From a virus, in IMG/VR virus record IMGVR_UViG_3300045952_000030, positions 1 through 28,210 of that record: a stretch of DNA of 28,210 bases. The stretch is one strand, 5' to 3'. The first letter of the stretch is position 1. Each line of letters begins with the position of its first letter. The notes below the pieces were generated by a model. That model had not been told where the DNA came from and searched no databases. It saw nothing but the letters and a program-made list of their open reading frames with translations. Made by a program: the position numbers and the translations under genes. Shown piece by piece: positions 27,279 through 28,210 of the stretch.

Positions 27279-27968
27279 ATGGCAACTCCAGATGTTACGG
27301 CAGGAACAATAATGGATGGGTCTAGAGCTTTACTTAATGACCAAGAAGCTCAGATTTATACCGATGTAAATCTGCTGTCATATCTCAAAACTGCATTTCG
27401 GGAGTTACGGGAGTATTTAGAGGAATCTAATATTCCCGTAACTAATAAAGTTGATTCTGTTCTGTCTATTGACGCAGGAACAACTGTTGTTTCTTTTACA
27501 AGCACTCCGCCATTACCCGATGATTTGGTGGAAATTCAACGAGTTTGGTATCGAACAGTAGATACTGACCCTTGGTATCCATTAACTCGTAGAGAATTCG
27601 TTCCGCCCCAATTAGAAGGAATTGAATATACTGGATTCACTTTTTGGGCATGGGTAAATAATGAACTACATCTGCTTCCAAGTAGTTCAGACCTTGATAT
27701 CAAATTAGAATATATTCAGCAGGTATCAGAACCTACTGATGAAAATTCTAATATTGGAATCATCAATGGTCAATCATTTCTTGAAGCTAGATGTGCTGCA
27801 TTAGCTGCGCGTTATATGATGGAAAATCCAGAACGCGCACAAGATTTAGATGCAGTATCACAAATGGCACTTGATAGAACAATCAATATTGAAAATAAAG
27901 CTAAGCAGTCTATATTCGTTCGTAGGCGTCCATTCCGCGCCGGATGGAAATCTAGGACTCAATTCTAA
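27279..27968 (+). CDS. Head-tail connector/adaptor candidate
   Basis: A 229-residue protein starting MATPDVTAGTIMDGSRALLN. The opening with a conserved-looking LLSYLKTAFRELREYLEESN helical region, beta-rich middle (PPLPDDLVEIQRVWYRTVDT), and a helical C-terminal part (LEARCAALAARYMMENPERA) resembles adaptor proteins that bind below the portal ring in podovirus-like phages. The stop overlaps the next start (TAATG). Assignment comes from gene order and overall pattern and is moderate. Confidence 0.6.
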   Translation: MATPDVTAGTIMDGSRALLNDQEAQIYTDVNLLSYLKTAFRELREYLEESNIPVTNKVDSVLSIDAGTTVVSFTSTPPLPDDLVEIQRVWYRTVDTDPWYPLTRREFVPPQLEGIEYTGFTFWAWVNNELHLLPSSSDLDIKLEYIQQVSEPTDENSNIGIINGQSFLEARCAALAARYMMENPERAQDLDAVSQMALDRTINIENKAKQSIFVRRRPFRAGWKSRTQF

Positions 27969-28210
27969 TGCCATACCGGGGTCATGAAGAAGTTGAAATT
28001 AGTAGGTTTGGTGGGCTCTTTGACCAAGGTGATGTCGAAGAAGTTCCACTTGACCATTTTACAGATTGCGAAAATTTACGTTTGATCGGAGCAGAAGGTT
28101 TTGGCTCCAGATATGGTATATCCCCACATCAAGACGTGGCGTCTCCGCTTGGTAATATTAGGCGGCTTTACAACTACGTCACTCCTACTGGTAATACTCT
28201 GCTTTCACTG
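27968..28210 (+). CDS. Virion protein, 5' part (runs off window)
   Basis: The frame begins MPYRGHEEVEISRFGGLFDQ and continues to the edge with a beta-rich pattern (FGSRYGISPHQDVASPLGNI). The ATG overlaps the TAA before it. The FGGLFDQGDVEEVPLDH-like opening recalls long beta-propeller or tail-associated virion proteins that follow connectors, but only 81 residues are visible, so this is a guess. Confidence 0.6.
   Translation, partial: MPYRGHEEVEISRFGGLFDQGDVEEVPLDHFTDCENLRLIGAEGFGSRYGISPHQDVASPLGNIRRLYNYVTPTGNTLLSL

Overview
This window is part of the genome of a tailed double-stranded DNA bacteriophage (Caudoviricetes). Large terminase, portal, scaffold and major capsid genes lie in the standard order, most genes overlap or nearly abut, and no bacterial housekeeping gene is present. 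A virus of a bacterium is clear; the host is not. A Sec-type signal peptide and sigma70-like promoters fit a bacterial host, but no taxon can be named. No integrase, transposase, IS element or CRISPR array was seen.

Left arm (1-12.1 kb, all minus strand) is the early or replication-accessory side. From 1 to 5.7 kb it is densely packed: a Cas4-like PD-(D/E)XK nuclease, a SprT-like metalloprotease/SNF2 helicase fusion under a near-consensus promoter, an HTH protein, and many micro-proteins with paired cysteines or one membrane span, usually coupled by ATGA or TAATG overlaps. From 5.7 to 11.2 kb the style changes. A tRNA-Leu(UAA) is followed by small genes embedded in abundant non-coding DNA full of perfect or near-perfect inverted repeats. 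This part holds a ~650-nt multi-hairpin region at 7.1-7.75 kb, a 77-bp hairpin, and four abutting modules (9417-10619), each enclosed by its own long inverted repeat, three around a small gene and one around no gene. Arm mismatches are mostly G-U pairs only in minus-strand RNA, which suggests selection on transcribed RNA. At 10.96-11.23 kb eight TGCAC words form an iteron-like cluster. Four more small minus-strand genes follow to 12.1 kb.

Two sigma70-like promoters, divergent and interleaved, occupy 12132-12170 and split the genome into a leftward and a rightward transcript.

Right arm (12.2-28.2 kb, all plus strand) is the packaging and head module. It runs: putative small terminase, a secreted beta-protein, a small gene that seems to start at ATT, membrane micro-proteins, large terminase, an ART-like protein, a DUF3008-like protein, an HEGTH metallopeptidase-like protein, portal, acidic scaffold, major capsid protein, and three small beta-rich head proteins. 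A 77-bp hairpin then sits exactly between a Shine-Dalgarno and a start codon, followed by a methyltransferase, a glycosyltransferase, two unknowns, a DUF2829 (Tad2-like) gene, a head-tail connector candidate and the start of a further virion gene.

The most unusual content is the RNA-level architecture (inverted-repeat modules, large ornate non-coding region, twin 77-bp hairpins, split ribosome binding site). The likely anti-defence gene and the protease-helicase fusion are also notable.
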